Shown piece by piece: positions 46,463 to 56,099 of a DNA stretch of 64,000 bases; the stretch's first letter is position 1, and every line of letters starts with the position of its first letter. The notes below the pieces were generated by a model. The model saw only the letters and a program-made list of their open reading frames with translations, had not been told where the DNA came from and did no database searches. The translations under genes were made by a program, and so were the position numbers. The DNA comes from Sepiola atlantica (taxonomy: Eukaryota > Mollusca > Cephalopoda > Sepiida > Sepiolidae): contig OY744516.1 in assembly GCA_963556195.1 (NCBI GenBank), forward strand, positions 31,229,293-31,293,292. The letters are read 5' to 3'.

Positions 46463-46860
46463 ATAGAGAGAGACATACACACAATCACACTCAAGGATAG
46501 TAATGCACATACGCACGCATACACTCACACATGCAGTCAAATTTACAGACAGTCGAAGGAGGCCTAATCCTACTAAGAGTCGAACCAAAGGGATGATAGA
46601 TAATCGTAATATTTATATGAAAAATAATGATAAAAAAGTTAAGAAGTATTGGGGGAATATGGGGAGAATGACATATACGAATACTCTATGTTTAGCCACA
46701 TTGACGTTGGAGTTATGCGATGTATAGATTTCAAGGCGACACATCTTTTGAGCTTAATTAACTTAATGTGGCGAGACGATTCGTTAAGTGTATGGAGACA
46801 TGAGGAGACTCAAAAGCATAACGCCAACCATAAAAAGGGGTTGCTGCTGTTGCTGAACGA
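46461..46860. other. no gene seen
   Basis: Unremarkable sequence. Confidence 0.5.
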
Positions 46861-46864
46861 CCTT

Positions 46865-46935
46865 GACTTTTGCCATAGCCCATGAAGATCGTGTGTCAGG
46901 ATTATTTGGTCTGCTGTAAGTCCCGCTCGTTGGCT
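46865..46935 (-). mobile_element. LINE RT fragment (duplicate of 48508-48566)
   Basis: CATGAAGATCGTGTGTCAGG and ATTATTTGGTCTGCTGTAAG repeat the segment at 48508-48566 almost exactly. In the minus frame it reads LTVDQIILTHDLHGLWQK. Confidence 0.7.
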
Positions 46936-47593
46936 GTAGCTAGTTAATTAACTTGCAGGATTCGAAATTTTTACCCCAGACAACCATAGCAGCAAGTCCC
47001 AGAGGTTGCCTACGAAGTTGGGGTAGGTTTCTTTCTTCTTTCTCTACACCCTCTCTTTCTCTCTCACACACACAGATCCGATGTTGCTAGTCTCAATCTT
47101 TTCCATAAGTACGTTTTTTTTTGTAAAACTGAGTTCACCCTAAACAAGGCAAGTTGCCACTGTAGACGTAAGGGTCTACTGAGAATTAGGGTGACATTTT
47201 AGGAGATCATCCTTAATTGGGAGTTGTGCAGATATATGTTTGCTTACATTAGTTTTAAATTTATGCATGTTGCTATGGTCGGGGAAACAGGAAACAGGGA
47301 GGGGGTTCCAAACGCCGGCATTTCGAGGAGAGACGCTATTGAAGTAGAAGGCTCTCCGGCATCTAAGGACCTCTACAGCGAATGGATGAGATTAAGCTGA
47401 TTGTTGAGTTGGTCTAGTGTATTTACGTCGAGGGGGCACTAGAGCAGCAACTTCATCGGAGCACATTCCATTTAAGTACTTGTAAAACAAGCACAAGGAT
47501 GCAACATTGCGGCGATGGGACAGGGGCTGGAGCGTGGTGGATAGTGAGGGATCTATCATATTAGAGACTCCTCTTTGGACATTGTCTAAGGGA

Positions 47594-47660
47594 GAGAGAG
47601 GGAGAGAGAGAGAGAGAGAGAGAGACGAGACGAGACGAGACGAGACGAGACGAGACGAGT
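47594..47660. repeat. (GA)n and (GACGA)n microsatellite inside the LINE
   Basis: GAGAGAGG units followed by about six GACGA units, at a position that in the other LINE copies is coding. Confidence 0.9.
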
Positions 47661-48419
47661 GGATTGTGCACCAGCCCAGGTGTGACAACAATACTCCATG
47701 CATGAGCGGATGGTGGCTTTGTAGAGATACAGGATACTGTACGGTGTGATAAGTTTTATAGCACGCAAGATGACACCCATCTTCGTTGCAGCAGCCTTGG
47801 CAATGTCTTGTATATATGTGTTTCAATTCATGTTACCTGTGAATATTAGGCCGATGAGTTTGAACGTTGGGCTCTCAGGTAGGGTGTTATTTGTCATGGC
47901 AATCGATGGTTGAAAAAGGTTTCTTGTAGTTGTTGAAGGAAAAGAGCTTTGTCTCAGCTACATTAAATGTTACCATCTATTTATAATCCCATTCTACTAC
48001 AGAGTGGAGGTCACTTTCAAAGGATTCAGCCATTGCTTCGGATATGATCGTGTCAATTTTGCCCACATGACGAGAGTAAAGCGTGGTGTCGTCAGCAAAT
48101 ATACCCATCTCAGACACAATGTTATCAGGGAGGGCGTTTATGAAAATCAGGAAAAATAATGGTCCAAGGATCGATCCCTAGGGCACAACTGAATTTATGT
48201 CATGTTGTTTAGATTAACAGACATCGAGGACAACCTGGATATTTCTGTTGGATAGGAAGGATCTAATTATATTATATTTGTCCAGTAATACTATATGAAT
48301 AAATATATTTAGGAGAAGACTTTTATGCCAGACCTTATCAAAGCCTTATGATATATCAAGCGCTACCACTCTAGCTTCATCTGCCTTGTCCAATGTATGG
48401 TATATGCGTTCGGAAGTGG

Positions 48420-48485
48420 CTGTTATGATACCCGGGTTGCACCTCTAATCCCGCTGAGTGTCAAATCTGTCCGCCATGGCTGACC
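48420..48485 (+). repeat. short repeat J, copy 1
   Basis: CCGGGTTGCACCTCTAATCC and GTGTCAAATCTGTCCGCCAT recur at 49285-49332. In copy 1 it interrupts the LINE RT. Confidence 0.75.
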
Positions 48486-48570
48486 TTGTCAGAAACCAGA
48501 GCTTTTTTGCCATAGTCCATGAAGATCGTGTGTCAGGATTATTTGGTCTACTGTAAGTCCCCCTCGTGCA

Positions 48571-48819
48571 TATGTTTATCAGAGTCTTTACGGTAAAGTG
48601 GGAGGTAATCAGATTGAGGATTCAAGGTTAGTTTCACTTAGTGCTAAGATATTTGGTGAGTTTGTTAAGAGAAAGGTTTCTACGTCGTTGGTGTTGGTTC
48701 TAATCCCCGGATATTTGTGAATGCTAGCCTCAAGGGCGGAGGCGAAGATGATTTTTGATGGGTGTCTGGTTTATTATGGCATGTGTTTTTTTTTCAGAAT
48801 TGTCTGATTTATTCTCTGC
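48571..48819. other. possible upstream LINE sequence, not resolved
   Basis: An open stretch near 48590-48700 (GKVGGNQIEDSRLVSLSAKI) runs toward the next LINE 3' end, but no catalytic motif is visible. Confidence 0.3.
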
Positions 48820-49112
48820 TTCTTTTGTTTCAGCTCGATTGACTCGTTGATCTAGTGGTCTTCATCAATTCGCTGCTCAGGTACCTCGTTATAATACATC
48901 TTCCTATTTCATTAGCTTCATTCCATAGGACTACAGGCTTGTGGAACTCTCTTCCTAGTGATTGTTTTCCTCCTATCTATAGACTTCGTCTTTTCAAGGC
49001 TACAGTCAATAGGTACCCTTTGTCTTTTAGTTAATCCTCTTTCATTCCTTTTACCTCCTTACATCAGTTGGCTCCATGCCTTTTCTGGAGCAACTTCCAT
49101 AAAAAAAAATGG
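48820..49112 (+). mobile_element. LINE 3' end with A-rich tail
   Basis: SSGLHQFAAQVPRYNTSSYF, then TTGLWNSLPSDCFPPIYRLR and LFKATVNRYPLS. The tail TACATCAGTTGGCTCCATGC and GGAGCAACTTCCATAAAAAA matches 37735-37955. Confidence 0.85.
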
Positions 49113-49263
49113 TTTGACCAAAAACACATAGATGAATGGCAAAAGCAAGGTTGTTTTCTTCACTTCATGGATTTGATATTCCGCCCTTGTCACGTTCTAG
49201 CTTTTCGCACGCAGAGACAGACACCACCCGAGGACGACGGATCATGATGTTGATTCTGACTGT

Positions 49264-49335
49264 ATTTCTACCAGAGCCCCGTTAGCCGGGTTGCAGTCCT
49301 AATCCCGCTAGGTGTCAAATCTGTCCGCCATATCC
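49264..49335 (+). repeat. short repeat J, copy 2
   Basis: GCCGGGTTGCAGTCCTAATC and GGTGTCAAATCTGTCCGCCA: same as copy 1. Perhaps a tRNA-derived SINE piece; not proven. Confidence 0.75.
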
Positions 49336-49949
49336 GTAGTTGCTGTTGATTATTATTATTGTAATGTCCACGTTTCCTATTGTTTTCATCGGCTTGGTTA
49401 CTACCATTTTCACATCGTTTTGGACGTCGGCTGAGAGGAATTTAAGACAATGCGAGATATCTAAAAGTCACGCAACGCGAAATCAGAACAGTTGGTCCCA
49501 GTGGCTTAAACAAAGACGCCGGTTTGAAATTTCCAGAAACACTGCGACAAAAAAACATCTAAAGAAAGTTGAAGTATACGGCGACCGAAACGTTGTGAAA
49601 ATGATGTAACAGGATTACCCGGGATTATCGAAAAAGCAAGATAGTAAATAGAAGTTATAACCTAGGTGTTAACGAGGGTGGGTGGGTGGAGATGTCGCGT
49701 TTGGAATGCGACTGTGATTGTTGTGATGATTTCAAGGTTATGATTAAAATGAATATATCATCATTTTACTATTTGTATTTTAAGGTATGCCGATTTCAGG
49801 AATGCGTTGAAAACAATTTTCGAGAGAGGATCGGGAAAAACAACGGTGATACTGGTATTCAGTGAGCAGACATTCTGCATTTTGCTCCCTCCAGGGGAGG
49901 GGGCTGAGGAGTTAACTGCATCTATAAAGCAGGAGTGTACCCAAATAAT
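49336..49949. other. no gene seen
   Basis: GGCGACCGAAACGTTGTG near 49579 is typical of PLE ends but lacks the other half of a hammerhead core. Confidence 0.4.
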
Positions 49950-50218
49950 TTCAATATTTGGTAAATTCGTCGTTTTCCAGCCAAAATGGCGGGCAATAAA
50001 TCGGTTGCATTTTTCATTAGTTTTTCTGACCTCACAAATGAGTAAGTAAACTAAAATAAATAGTTTGGGACGAAGTTCCTTTTAAATAATTTAAGGTAAA
50101 TTTAAAATTAACCCCAAACAATTTATTTGGGTTTACTTACTCATTTGTGAGGTCGGGAAAATGCAGACGATTCATTGCCCGCCATTTTGGCTGGGAAACA
50201 ACGAATTTACCCGATATT
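49950..50218. mobile_element. fold-back MITE with about 110-bp inverted arms
   Basis: Arms starting GGTAAATTCGTCGTTTTCCA (49961) and, inverted, GGGTAAATTCGTTGTTTCCC share CAGCCAAAATGGCGGGCAAT and CCTCACAAATGAGTAAGTAA. Arm identity is about 85%, around an AT-rich centre of about 70 bp. It has no coding capacity. The arms are older and more diverged than the TA-linked inverted repeats. Confidence 0.75.
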
Positions 50219-50223
50219 ATACT

Positions 50224-50240
50224 GCATTAAATTGTAAGTT
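50224..50240 (+). repeat. target site duplication, left copy
   Basis: GCATTAAATTGTAAGTT, repeated exactly at 50479-50495. Confidence 0.95.
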
Positions 50241-50478
50241 TTATTTACTCCTCTCCAGGAGTTAGGCACAAGGCCAGTTTTATCTTACTCCCACAAGTAA
50301 GATGTGACCCAAGATCGGGTCGAGAAAGTGGGGGTTGAAAAGCCAGCGCCCGAGAGGTGAGCACTCTGACCATCAAAAATTGCCTGGGCAGCCCCGTCGG
50401 CATTCCCCGGTCGGGGCGCCTCAGACAGTAAGCAATAAACTTACTCCTCCCCAAAGAGGGGAGGCAAAGCCTGGGAGG
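50241..50478 (-). mobile_element. SINE body copy with perfect 17-bp target duplication
   Basis: Minus strand from CCCTCCCAGGCTTTGCC through GGGGCGCC, CCGGGGAATGCCGACGGGGC, CAGAGTGCTCACC and CTTACTTGTGGGAGTAAGAT to GGAGTAAATAAA. It lacks the head (5'-truncated). The perfect flanking duplication proves retroposition and fixes the true ends. It is close in sequence to copy 1 (541-859), which suggests recent activity of that subfamily. Confidence 0.95.
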
Positions 50479-50495
50479 GCATTAAATTGTAAGTT

Positions 50496-51054
50496 ACTAT
50501 GAACCTTTCGTGTTTCGATTCTTAATTTTTGCAGACATGACACAACAATGGCAGCGGAGTAAGAAGAGCAAAAACAGACCCCAACATGTAAACAATGTAT
50601 TTTCCTTTATTTTGAAAAGGGATTCGCGTGTTTTTCTTCACTATAAATATGTTATGTCACATCGTCATGATAAGCGCTAATCGTCTATCTCTAGCGCCGA
50701 ACGACGTCGGGGTTGGTGGTACGGGGGTGGCTATTTGGGTGTTGGGTGCGCCTGAGAAGCAAACTGGTTGCTTTTTAAAAAAAATGTTCGTGTCCGGAAT
50801 AAACAGAAGAGGGGATGATTTATTAACAGGGCATGGCGTTGTGGCAGGGAAATGTGAGCGGGAATGAGAGGCTATTTTCAGTCGTTTCAGCTGATCGAGC
50901 GATTAACATTTTATTTTTATCTTTATTTTTTAGCAGCGGTGGTAGCACGGGAAATCTGATAAGCAAAAAACAAAAAAGTTACTTTTCGTTTACGGCCTCC
51001 ACATGCAGACATGATTATTTTTTTATTTTATTTATTCAATGGGAGTTCTAACAC
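50496..51054. other. no gene seen
   Basis: Unremarkable sequence. Confidence 0.5.
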
Positions 51055-51600
51055 AACTCATTATCAGTGATTGCTCACTGGAAATAACAAGTGGTGTTCC
51101 CTGGAGTCTGAGTGACAACAAATCTCCCCAGATTTCCAGTACTCTCCATGTCTTTCGATAACTGTTGCAAATTATTTTGCGTTATTGCAACAGCCGTCTA
51201 CCATTGATTTATCGCTTTTTTAGCTAGGAACAAAGTGTAGTATCTGTTCTGATTCTACACTTAGTCTATTCTGGTCTCGGTCAGTGAAAAGGTAGATCTT
51301 CTAGACAATTTGTATTTTTGTTTCAATCTAGAGTGCTCCTTTTTGGGGAGCTGGATTTCCCAACATTAAAAACCGACCTTGCGTCTTACTTTGCCCTCGT
51401 GAGGAGGCAAGTAAATAGGAGCAACGATCGTTGGCCTTCTCTGGAATTAGAGTGACAATGAGCCCCGCCAAGGATCTAGTACTCACCGTACACTTCCAGT
51501 AATGTTCTGGATGATGGTCTTCCCCCATTGATCTTCTCATCCTCCTTGAGCCTTCATCAAAATTTTCCATAGTACTAGCCGAAGCTGGCCCCATCACATA
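51055..51600 (-). mobile_element. repeat family K, copy 3, split by a U2-headed SINE
   Basis: Left part 51055-51215 (ATCAGTGATTGCTCACTGG, CCCTGGAGTCTGAGTGACAA, GCAACAGCCGTCTACCATTG) and right part 51419-51600 (GTTGGCCTTCTCTGGAATTA, TCTTCTCATCCTCCTTGAGC) align with copy 53745-54060, which lacks the insert. It is a well-resolved nested insertion. Confidence 0.9.
51216..51418 (+). mobile_element. U2-headed SINE, copy 4, nested in repeat K
   Basis: TTTTTTAGCTAGGAACAAAG and TGTAGTATCTGTTCTGATTC (U2 head), then CTAGAGTGCTCC, GGGGAGCTGGATTTCCCAAC, AAAACCGACCTTGCGTC and GAGGAGGCAAGTAAATAG. It aligns from end to end with the minus-strand copy 16158-16370. The empty-site comparison with other K copies gives clean boundaries. 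Confidence 0.85.
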
Positions 51601-52755
51601 TGTGCGTTCGTGTTTTTGATGGGAATATCAGATTATGAGAATTAGGGCAGTTTCAGTTCCATTGCTGTTTCTATATTTTTTCTTCTATTTTTATTTCAAC
51701 TTACCTGTGGTTGGTTGCCGTCACCTGGTTATGTGTTGTAGTTTCCGCACTCGATGATTTTCCTTAATATTTCAGCTATTTTCATCAGTGCCGTCTGTTG
51801 TATTGTGTCCATCATCTCTTTGACTCCAATTTCAACTCGTGTTTTTATTAATAGGTCTTTCGTAGAAACTGTTCTTTGGATCCCCTACAATTATTGGTAT
51901 TACTCTTTCTTCACGTTCCATATTATTTTCAGCTCTTTGGAAAGTTAAATGTTTTGCTTGGTTTTCTGTTTATTTGATCTTCACTCTGTGAACTGCTGCA
52001 ACGGCGAAATCTATTATTTGACAGTTTTTTTCCCCCTTTGTTGAATATTTTCACGATCGGTCTCTTTGTTTGGATGTTTTTGTTCGTTAGTTTTATTTCC
52101 ATGTTCCATCGGATTTTATGCTTTCCCTATTCCATTACCGACTCCAATTTGTATGTGTATCATTTGTCTGCATATTTGAAGTGCAAACTGTGCATATATC
52201 CCAGTGAACTGGCTTCACCACACAACCGTGTTTGCTTTTGCATTGCTTTTGTGATAGTTTGCTGCATTCATTTATTATTTTTCATTTACGGTTTCATTTC
52301 TTCGTCGACAGAATCTACATTGACTGTTTTCATGGCTTTTCTTTATCATGGCTTGTATACAGTTTGTTCTTATCGCGTTGTTTTGTGCGGATATCAGTAG
52401 CGATTCCGTTTCCACGTAGCAATGCCTATGTGTTTTCGGGCGTCTGTATAGAGTCAGCCAGTGTCATACTTCGGATAGCACGCAGTGCCGATGTTCATTA
52501 GTTTCCTAGTACCTTGGTTTATATTATTATTAGTATTACTGCTAGTATATATTAAGTACGAACTTCTTGAAATGCAAAGTATTTCATCGGTTGATTAATA
52601 CTAGTACTGCTACTACTTTTACTATTGACTGCTAGGAATAACACAACCACTTATAAGTTTCAAAACTATTGTCAGAATTGCACCAAATTTGGAAAGAAGA
52701 ATCCTTCAGATGCCGGATATGTATAGACATCAAAATACTAGTAATACTTTTACTG
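51601..52755. other. no gene seen
   Basis: T-rich sequence. Two overlapping open frames at 52038-52501 read as Phe/Leu/Ser-rich peptides without a recognisable family. Confidence 0.5.
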
Positions 52756-52761
52756 TTGTTC

Positions 52762-52762
52762 G

Positions 52763-52806
<44 letters not shown>

Positions 52807-52828
52807 ATAATAATAATAATAATAATAA
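52762..52828. repeat. (CTA)n(ATA)n microsatellite
   Basis: About a dozen CTA units, then ATA units. Confidence 0.95.
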
Positions 52829-52902
52829 ACACGTAGAGCTTTCAAGAAATAAATAATATTCTTGACGTATTAGTGACCGCTTCTTATAGTTTATCATCAA
52901 TA

Positions 52903-52993
52903 AGAATAAGAATGAGAATAAGAATAAGAATAAGAATAAGAATGAGAATAAGAATAAGAATAAGAATAAGAATGAGAATAAGAATAAGAATGA
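52903..52993. repeat. (AATAAG)n hexamer repeat
   Basis: AATAAG/AATGAG hexamers, about 15 units, with GAATGAG spaced regularly every four to five units. Confidence 0.95.
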
Positions 52994-53019
52994 GTCGGAG
53001 CCTTCCTGTGAGTCTATTA

Positions 53020-53190
53020 TTGATACTCACATTGCAAGATTGAAACGTATTCTAAGGCAGCGTGAATTGGAATAAATATATAGAACATACTGCCAACAAA
53101 CATCTTGCTGTCCAATTCCCCACTTAGTTTAAATCTGGACTCTATCAAAGTAGCCCTTTACGTCTCAGTGGCAATGTGTATAGTTTGGGA
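53020..53190 (+). mobile_element. LINE 3' end fragment
   Basis: CCAACAAACATCTTGCTGTC, TATCAAAGTAGCCCTTTACG and TCAGTGGCAATG align with 21600-21700, the tail of the LINE at 21335-21740. Confidence 0.65.
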
Positions 53191-53344
53191 TCAATACTAG
53201 TTTTTTTAAAGAATTATATTAGTGGTTTCTCTTAATGCTTTTTTGATGTTATTCACGTGTTAATGCCATTACTTCTTGCGTGTGTCGGATTATCACATTA
53301 TTCTGACGTATTTTCTATGTAAGTTTCAGTTTTATATCATTATT

Positions 53345-53480
53345 AGTTTTCACACGAGTCATTGCCAATGATCGCTCAATGGTAAAAATAAAACAGGAGG
53401 TGTTCCCTGGAGTCTGTGTGACAACAAGTTCCCCAGATGTCCAGCACTGTCTGCTTCCTTCGATCACCGTTGCTAATCTC
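53345..53480 (-). mobile_element. repeat family K, copy 4 (partial)
   Basis: AGTTTTCACACGAGTCAT, TGTTCCCTGGAGTCTGTGTG and CTCACAACAGCCGCTTACAA. It starts next to TATTATTAG, the remains of the TAA tail. Confidence 0.8.
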
Positions 53481-53603
53481 ACAACAGCCGCTTACAATAG
53501 ATTTCTTGCTGATCAAGACCGTTTGTTGCTTTAAAATTTGTATTGCAATACGTCGTTCCAACATTCCGGTACTCTCCGTCCCTTCAATGTAAGTATGGAT
53601 GAT

Positions 53604-53604
<1 letters not shown>

Positions 53605-53690
<86 letters not shown>

Positions 53691-53710
53691 TACTCTCTAT
53701 CTCTCTCTCC
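53605..53710. repeat. (CT)n/(CTAT)n microsatellite
   Basis: CT with CTAT interruptions. Confidence 0.95.
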
Positions 53711-53744
53711 ATGACCTTGCCATCTTCCAAGACCTCTTATTATT

Positions 53745-54060
53745 TACTAACTAGGAGTTTTCACACGGGTCATCATCAACGTTCCCCGGAGTCTGAGTGA
53801 AAACAAGTTTCCCCAGATTTGCAATAATCTCCACTTCTTTCGATACCTATTGCAAATGATGTTGTGTTCTCGCAACAGCCGCTTACTATTGATTTCTCGC
53901 TGGCAACAACCATTGGTCTTCTCTGAGAATTGAGTGGCAATAAGCCCCCCCCCACCCACTGCAAGGTTCCAGTGCTCTCTGTATTCTCCAGTAATGTTCT
54001 GGTTGATGTTCTTTTCCCTTGCTCTTCTTATCCTCCTTGAGCTTTAATTACAATTGTGTG
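53745..54060 (-). mobile_element. repeat family K, copy 5
   Basis: CTAGGAGTTTTCACACGGGT, CCCGGAGTCTGAGTGAAAAC, TCGCAACAGCCGCTTACTAT, ATTGGTCTTCTCTGAGAATT and CTTATCCTCCTTGAGCT. It begins at TTATTATTTAC, the TAA tail. This is the empty-site reference for 51055-51600. Confidence 0.85.
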
Positions 54061-54252
54061 TTGTATCAGCGATTGTGATGACATAAAATTAATAGTTTTT
54101 CTTTTAAATTTGGCGGGGGCAAGGGCAGTTTCTAAAATTCCTTGCAGTTTCAGTTCTCTTGGTTTTATGTGATGCTGTTATTTCTGTGCTTTTTAAAAAA
54201 AAAATCTATTGCATCTTCCATGTGTTTGGTTAGAGTTCGTAGTTTATGTTGA

Positions 54253-54292
<40 letters not shown>

Positions 54293-55019
54293 TTTATCGA
54301 AATAGTAGTAGTAGTAGTCGTAGTAGTAACGTGTTTATTTTTTATATTGATCTTTTATTGAAAGGCAGAACATTCCTTATTACTCTCGTGAGATGTTCTT
54401 TATTTCTTTTCCTTTGTTTTTCTTTCATATTTGTTTCGATTTCCAGTTGTTGATTAATCTGTCTGTATTCTTGTCTACCCCCCCCCCCATTCCGCTCCCA
54501 TTTTCGCTAAATGCATTTTTACCTCTCCGTGCGCCCCTTTGCCGCCTTGCCACCCCATAACCAGTACCTGTTCCCATCTTGAATTGTCCTTTTCCACCGA
54601 CTGCCAAAAGAGTCTTCCCTTCTTCGCTCCATCCCAACCTTTATCTCCGCATTTTCTCTTCATCCCCTGCCAAAAAACCATGTAATTGTGAGAAAGCAAT
54701 ACATTTTTCAGACCCCCTCCCTATACACGTGCAGATAATATAAATAAAATAAAATAAACATAAGCATAAACATATACATATAAAATGAGTAGGGTAATAC
54801 TAACAAAACTAAGAAACAATGGAACGCGTATCAAAAATAGCAGCCGGGGTCGTTATTTGATTCGCGCCGCTCTATCGTCCCTGTTAATATTGGCCTTTCG
54901 TTTATTGTTCTTGTTCCTCTTCTTGTTCTTGTCTTTCATTTTGCTTTTAGATGCGCCCTTGCATCTCTGGCAGAGGCTTTGTCCGTCGATTTATTCAGTT
55001 TGAAACGTGCAGATTAAAT
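54061..55019. other. no gene seen; (TTA)n at 54253-54290
   Basis: Includes a TTA microsatellite, a short TAG run near 54307 and a C-rich patch near 54480-54620. Confidence 0.5.
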
Positions 55020-55890
55020 GATCTCATCTCGTCTCTATAATAGGCTCTGTCTGTCAGGCGAAACTTTAAAATAGAATTTTAATTGGTCCGTCACGTTTAA
55101 GTTTCTTTCTTTTTTCTTATTGAATAATCCGTTAATTTTCGTTGGTGTGTCACGCTAAACTCTAAAATAGCATTTTCGTTGGTCTATCACGCTTAAGTTT
55201 GAAATAGCATTTCCGTGTGTCTGTTATGTTTAAGCTTGAAATAGCATTTTCGTTTGTATGTCACGCTTAAATTGAAATAGCATTTTCGTTGGTCTATCAC
55301 GCTTAAGTTTGAAATTGCATTTTCGTTAGTCTGTCACGCTTAAGTTTAAAATAGCATTTTCGTTAGTCTGTTAAGTTTGAAATAACATTTTCGTTTGTCT
55401 GTTACGTTTAAGTTTGAAATAACTTTTATTTTGGCCTGTCACGCATAAGTTTGTAATAGCATTTTCTTTGGTCTGGCATGCATACGTTTTAAATAGCATT
55501 TCGTGTGTTTGTTAGGCATAAGTCTTAAATGGCATTTTCTTTGGTCCGTCACGCATAAGTTTGAAATATTATTTTCGTTGGTCTAATACGTTCAAGCATG
55601 AAATAGCATTTTAGTTTGTCAATCAGGTTTAAGTTTGAAATTGAATTTTTTTTGGTCTGTCACGCTTACTTTTGGAATAGTATTTTTGTTGTCTGTAGCA
55701 TTTAAGTGTGAGATAGAATCTTCGTTAATCAACTACGCTTAAAGTGTATATAGAATTCTTGTTGGTCTGTCACGCTAAAGTCTGAAGTTGGTCTGCTAGG
55801 CCTAGGTTTGAAATAACATTTTCGTTTGTCTGTCACGCTCATGTTTGAGATATAATATTCGTTGCTCTCACGTTTGAAATATCATTGTCA
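55020..55890. repeat. degenerate minisatellite, unit about 37 bp
   Basis: About 20 units of the form GTCTGTCACGCTTAAGTTTG followed by AAATAGCATTTTCGTTG, with frequent substitutions and small indels. The best units lie at 55150-55390. No function is apparent. Confidence 0.95.
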
Positions 55891-56099
55891 TCGCAAAACG
55901 CGCAGATTGAATGGACGTATCTGCAGAATCCCCGCCCCCTTTATTTATTTATCGAAAGAGAGCAAAAATGGGGTTTAGGCGATTATTTTTCTCGTTGAAT
56001 GTCTATTTGTTTTTCTGTCTTATTTAAATTCGTTTACTTTTCATTCCAATTTTTTTCCCATTTTCGGCTTCCATTACTTCGCAAATAATTCTAACATCT

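Larger units (their letters stand above)
47110..48570 (-). mobile_element. CR1/jockey-type LINE: RT and 3' end, degraded
   Basis: Read on the minus strand from 48566: DQIILTHDLHGLWQK; then, past a foreign segment at 48420-48485, SILGPLFFLIFINALPDNIV and FADDTTLYSRHVGKIDTIIS (catalytic FADD, codons near 48105-48075). Next come SDLHSVVEWDYK, ATIRSCMEYCCHTWAGAQS, a (GACGA)n/(GA)n tract at 47594-47660 that breaks the frame, DNVQRGVSNMIDPSL, LSHRRNVASLCLFYKYLNGM and WNPLPVSCFPDHSNMHKFKT. The tail, to about 47110, matches the other CR1/jockey-type ends here. Several stops are present. It retains more of the 3' half than any other LINE in the window. Confidence 0.9.

Noticed and set aside
53776..53964. 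Similar peptides from 24144-24326 and 53776-53964 as a conserved protein
   Set aside because: The similarity comes from both being copies of repeat K; the frames are short and not preserved in the other copies.
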